From the NCBI GenBank assembly GCA_944320985.1, contig CALUJN010000068.1, positions 1-46,247 on the forward strand: DNA of 46,247 nucleotides, in the 5' to 3' direction. The notes under the pieces are model-generated. The model worked only from the letters and a program-made list of their open reading frames with translations, was not told the origin of the DNA and made no database searches. Below, piece by piece: positions 43,406 through 46,247 of this stretch; position 1 is the stretch's first letter, and each line of letters begins with the position of its first letter. This stretch comes from an uncultured Alistipes sp. Lineage in GTDB: Bacteria > Bacteroidota > Bacteroidia > Bacteroidales > Rikenellaceae. A program made the translations under genes and the position numbers.

Positions 43406-43679
43406 TATGGGGCTTTTCCGGAAATCATGGCTTAAAGATATAAAAAATATTCTATAAAGGTGCGCGTGTGCGCTTAAAAATATAATAATATGACAAATTT
43501 GTCGTTGTTTTTTTCATTATTGGCTTGTCTTTATTTGATGAAATACGGCGGATCGGGAAAGATAATAAAATTCAATAGATGCGTAACTGTTTCAAAATGG
43601 ATGATTTAAATATTGGACTCGGATAAGTTGGGGAGAAAGACCGTGGAAAGGGGTGGATGGATGCATGTGGACCGGCTCC
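43406..43679. other. AT-rich intergenic region
   Basis: About 270 bases between the polyQ frame and the CMD-cupin terminator, strongly A/T-rich around 43440-43580. No gene, clear promoter or tRNA is seen. Confidence 0.4.
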
Positions 43680-43718
43680 AAAAAAAATGTCGGGCCGCCC
43701 CTTGAAGGCGGCCCGACA
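43680..43718 (-). terminator. Intrinsic terminator of the acetyltransferase/CMD-cupin operon
   Basis: TGTCGGGCCGCC (43688-43699) pairs perfectly with 43707-43718 around a seven-base loop. Read leftward it is followed by a run of T, directly beyond the CMD-cupin stop. Confidence 0.9.
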
Positions 43719-43736
43719 CGACATATGGACTTGTCT

Positions 43737-44555
43737 TTATTTCTGCAGTTTGTCATATTCCTCCTCCGAGACAGGCTCGAGCCATACGTTCGACGTATTC
43801 TCACCCTCGATCTCGAAAGCCAGATGAGCGAACCAGCTGTCAGCGGCAGCTCCATGCCAATGCTTTACGCCGGCCGGGATGTGAATCACCGTTCCGGGCA
43901 GGATCTCCACGGCCGGTTTGCCCTCCTCCTGATACCATCCGCGGCCGGCCACGCCGACGAGCATCTGTCCGCCGCCGCGTGTTGCCTTGTGAATGTGCCA
44001 GTTGTTTCGGCAGCGGGGCTCGAACGTAACGTTGGAGATGTTGACCTGCTCGCGGGAAATCGGCGCCAGATAGCTCTGTCCGGTGAAATACTTGGCGTAT
44101 GCCGTATTGGGTTCGCCGATCGGGAAGATCATTTCGCGTTGGAATGCATCCCGGGCCTCTTCGCCGGTCGTGTCATCGGCCCATACTCCTTTGGCGAGGT
44201 TGAATGCCGCCCAGGCCTTGGGCCATCCGGCATAGAAGGCGATGTGGGTAATGATTTCAGCGATTTCGGTGCGTGATATTCCGTTTTTCTTTGCCGACTG
44301 CAGGTGGAATACGAGAGAGTTGTCCGTGATTCCCTGGCTGATGAGCGAGGTGATCGTCACCAGACTTCGGTCGCGCAATCCGAGCCGGTCTGTTCGGCTC
44401 CACACCTCTCCGAAGAGCACCTCGTCGTTGAGTTCCGCAAATTTCGGGGCGAATTCTCCCAGTTGATCGTGCCCTGCCGTCTGTACGATTTTTTCCTGTG
44501 CCATGACATGCAATGTGAAAAGGGTAAGTATTGAAGTGAAAACGATTCTGTTCAT
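43737..44555 (-). CDS. Secreted carboxymuconolactone decarboxylase-like/cupin fusion protein
   Basis: A 272-residue protein. An N-terminal signal peptide (FTSILTLFTLHVMAQ) precedes an AhpD/CMD-like helical domain to about residue 125 (SRTDRLGLRDRSLVTITSLI, EIAEIITHIAFYAGWPKAW). A linker leads to a C-terminal cupin (about residues 170-260). The cupin metal ligands appear as His-x-His in NNWHIHKATRGGGQML, a later Glu-rich stretch and His in IPAGVKHWHG. The CxxC of true AhpD is absent. CMD-cupin proteins are common in Bacteroidetes, usually beside reductases; the reaction is not established. The gene starts 15 bases after the acetyltransferase gene. Confidence 0.9.
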   Translation of the reverse strand: MNRIVFTSILTLFTLHVMAQEKIVQTAGHDQLGEFAPKFAELNDEVLFGEVWSRTDRLGLRDRSLVTITSLISQGITDNSLVFHLQSAKKNGISRTEIAEIITHIAFYAGWPKAWAAFNLAKGVWADDTTGEEARDAFQREMIFPIGEPNTAYAKYFTGQSYLAPISREQVNISNVTFEPRCRNNWHIHKATRGGGQMLVGVAGRGWYQEEGKPAVEILPGTVIHIPAGVKHWHGAAADSWFAHLAFEIEGENTSNVWLEPVSEEEYDKLQK

Positions 44556-44570
44556 ACTCTTGTTGAATGG

Positions 44571-45152
44571 CTATCTTGTTTCTGTTGGCGAATCGATTTT
44601 TTTGATGCATTTGGCCGGGACACCGCCCACGACCGTATTTGCCGGGACATCTTTCGTTACGACGGCACCAGCCGCCACCACGGCATTGTCACCGATCGTG
44701 ATACCTTGGAGCAGGGTAGCGTTGGATCCGACCCAGACGTTGCGACCCAATACGATGGGGGCGGGCCAGGTGTGTCCGCGCTCTTCGGGTTGGAGACCGT
44801 GGTTGAGCGTGGCGAATACTACATTGTGTCCGATTTGACATCTGTCCCCCAACGTCACGCCTCCGTGATCCTGGAAATGGCAGCAGGCGTTGATGAAAAC
44901 ATGTTCGCCGACCGAGATGTTTTTTCCGAAATCCGCATAGAAGGGCGGAAATACCCGCAGCGATTGCGGTACGGAGTATCCGAAGAGTTCGGAGAGCAGT
45001 TCCCGTACCTCGTCGGGGGAGTGGTAGGCCGTATTCAGTTGGAATGTGATGCGTCGTGCCTCATTACTCATTTCATCCATGAAACGGTGAATCTCCTCCG
45101 AGTCGAGAGCTTTGCGCGTCTTTACATATTCTTTGAAATCCTTGATGTTCAT
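44571..45152 (-). CDS. Maltose/galactoside O-acetyltransferase-like protein (left-handed beta-helix)
   Basis: A 193-residue sugar O-acetyltransferase. The N-terminal cap (LLSELFGYSVPQSLRVFPPF) is followed by hexapeptide repeats: FINACCHFQDHGGVTLGDRC, VWVGSNATLLQGITIGDNAV, VAAGAVVTKDVPANTVVGGV. The catalytic His is in the TLNHGLQP segment. It would transfer acetyl from acetyl-CoA to a sugar in the cytoplasm. The start MNIKDFKEYV is chosen; the open frame runs 30 codons further with no family character. It is first in a two-gene leftward unit with the CMD-cupin gene. Confidence 0.93.
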   Translation of the reverse strand: MNIKDFKEYVKTRKALDSEEIHRFMDEMSNEARRITFQLNTAYHSPDEVRELLSELFGYSVPQSLRVFPPFYADFGKNISVGEHVFINACCHFQDHGGVTLGDRCQIGHNVVFATLNHGLQPEERGHTWPAPIVLGRNVWVGSNATLLQGITIGDNAVVAAGAVVTKDVPANTVVGGVPAKCIKKIDSPTETR

Positions 45153-45166
45153 GTTTTGCCGTCTTT

Positions 45167-45367
45167 TTAATATCTTATTGTTTGCCTGTCTGGTATCAGG
45201 TAACGGTCGGCAAGGACGTCTACGAACTCGCAGTCGCAGCATTCATTGCGATTCCTGTCGGTAGATTCCACCTTTCCGACCGTTTTGACGATGTCAAAAT
45301 TACGATATTTTTGAATGGAAAATGTATCGATAAACCGGAAGCTTGTACCCGTTTTACCGATTTTCAC
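45167..45367 (-). CDS. Unrecognised small ORF upstream of acetyltransferase
   Basis: A 66-residue frame (MKIGKTGTSFRFIDTFSIQK to DRYLIPDRQTIRY) ending 14 bases before the acetyltransferase start. It includes a Cys pair motif ECCDCEF. I do not recognise a family. It may be a real leader gene of the operon or a remnant of a longer gene disrupted at the AT-rich edge. There is no signal peptide or membrane segment. Confidence 0.35.
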   Translation of the reverse strand: MKIGKTGTSFRFIDTFSIQKYRNFDIVKTVGKVESTDRNRNECCDCEFVDVLADRYLIPDRQTIRY

Positions 45368-45375
45368 GGAACTTG

Positions 45376-45383
45376 TATCTTTG
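45376..45383 (+). promoter_or_regulatory. Rightward -7 box with no gene downstream
   Basis: TATCTTTG fits TAnnTTTG exactly and points away from the acetyltransferase operon. No credible reading frame follows. A divergent gene may have been lost here, or a short RNA may run to the hairpin at 45506. Confidence 0.35.
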
Positions 45384-45505
45384 TTGTGGCGAGAAAGTCT
45401 TGTTTTGTGCGTCTTCCCATGCTGTAGGATGTTGAGGCTTCAAAAACCTCAGTAAACTACGGATGCTTTTCCCGATAAACGAAGTTGTCCAGTGTCATAA
45501 AACAT

Positions 45506-45542
45506 CAGCGCGACAAACAAATTTTCGTTGTCTGTCGCGCTG
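45506..45542. terminator. Strong hairpin near the right edge
   Basis: CAGCGCGACA (45506-45515) pairs perfectly with TGTCGCGCTG (45533-45542), and AACAA/TTGT extends the stem. T-rich sequence follows only loosely, so terminator function is uncertain. Confidence 0.5.
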
Positions 45543-46247
45543 GCGTTTAACTGTTTAATCTATTCGAAGGGTATCAATATCCTTTCTCGTTGAAGAGATT
45601 TATCTGTCTTGGTTATATATCGCAATCAATGAAATTTGCGCAAACAAACCACGCCATATGAGGCGGTCTGAGGCGATTGTGGTGGGGTAAGCAGGCAAAC
45701 ATAAAACCTGCTTCTGCGGGATATTGTTCACAGACGGTATTTCGCAGATTTTTTGAATCATGCGCAAAGGAATTTATGGCTCTTTAGAAGTTATAGGCCG
45801 CTGTCGCCAGCAGTACGTTTACGGTATCCCCCGACTACACCCTTATAAAAGTTACGGACTAAGCGGTAATCAGACTGTAAGTGTCAAATTGCTGGTTTAT
45901 ACCTGCACGTGTTTGCAAAAGCCCCCTCCCTTTCATATCGGCTGAATACATGGGTAAAGAGGGTGTGATTGGCTCAGCATGTCAGATAGGTTGCTGAATA
46001 AAGAAGGACTATTATCGCTATCTTTAATCAGAAAATCTGCAAGATCCTTAACCTAAGGATAAGGAATCTTGCAGATTTATCAAAGTCTTTTATAGATTAG
46101 GGACTGTCGTAAAAAGAATAAAAACTTTATAATGAATTGATTGCCAATGTAATATAAAATTTGTATCTTAGCTAAAGATAAAAAGAATACCTCCAATTGC
46201 CCTAGAAAAGCCAAATTTGGAGGTATCGCAAAAATTAATCTGCATGG
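45543..46247. other. AT-richer right edge with two strong hairpins and no recognised gene
   Basis: About 700 bases with composition unlike the rest and no frame I can support. Bases 46034-46050 pair with 46060-46077 (AATCTGCAAGATCCTTA, one bulge). Bases 46187-46196 (ATACCTCCAA) pair perfectly with 46217-46226. Such paired sequences at an AT-rich boundary could be mobile-element ends or leader structures of a gene beyond the window. Confidence 0.45.

Noticed and set aside
42862-43428. Long minus-strand frame with a poly-Cys run
   Set aside because: It is the complement of a CAG/CAA repeat; ten or more consecutive Cys without family similarity and crossing a terminator-like hairpin is not credible.
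45760-45945. 61-residue plus-strand frame near the right edge
   Set aside because: No family character, start signal or neighbour support; it is short enough to be chance.
1-46247. CRISPR array or diversity-generating retroelement
   Set aside because: No regularly spaced identical repeats with unique spacers and no reverse transcriptase gene were seen.

Overview
The window reads as chromosome of a gut Bacteroidales species, most like Alistipes (Rikenellaceae). It has moderately high GC coding sequence, SusC/SusD and TonB-receptor loci, sloppy Bacteroidetes lipoboxes, outer-membrane barrels ending in an aromatic residue, and repeated TAnnTTTG -7 promoter boxes with a TTTG/TTG element about 18-20 bp upstream. 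The genus is an inference from composition and gene content; no 16S gene is present.

Layout. (1) 1-1570: an IS110-family element with a highly structured non-coding flank. (2) 1570-1990: non-coding, with a terminator and an imperfect repeat array carrying two C9 tracts; then ffh (1991-3325). (3) 3511-18935: a leftward SusC/SusD-type locus without carbohydrate-active enzymes. In transcription order it has SusC-like receptor (broken), SusD-like lipoprotein, DUF4984 and DUF5003 lipoproteins, a broken leucine-rich-repeat (LRR) lipoprotein, a BACON/LRR lipoprotein, an S8 subtilase, a DUF1573 protein and a lipocalin-like lipoprotein. It looks like a surface protein- or peptide-capture locus with its own protease. 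(4) 19697-25067: DUF4294 protein, hotdog thioesterase, tRNA-Gln, small stress membrane protein, TSCPD protein, aldose epimerase and a broken Sel1-repeat protein. (5) 25147-29434: nusB-DUF1573-yajC operon, divergent from a YhiN-type flavoprotein, a short HGVHSPF protein and a PduO-type cobalamin adenosyltransferase. (6) 29682-42767: a leftward operon of TonB receptor, DUF4876 lipoprotein, DUF6850 barrel, M16 protease, polytopic 4Fe-4S protein with a degenerate HMA-like region, and an S46 dipeptidyl-peptidase. (7) 42768-46247: polyQ microgene candidate, a CMD-cupin plus acetyltransferase operon, then an AT-richer edge with strong hairpins and no recognisable gene.

Two themes stand out. The first is import coupled to proteolysis: SusCD with a subtilase, and a TonB receptor with M16 and S46 peptidases and a membrane Fe-S protein. 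The second is gene damage and possible switching. The SusC gene has a G9 tract just after its signal peptide, one more frameshift and two in-frame amber codons; the LRR gene has two single-base deletions; the Sel1 gene has a nonsense codon and a frameshift. Four runs of exactly nine C, each flanked by A and T, occur in the window. Whether the lesions are real decay, phase variation or assembly error cannot be settled from one sequence.
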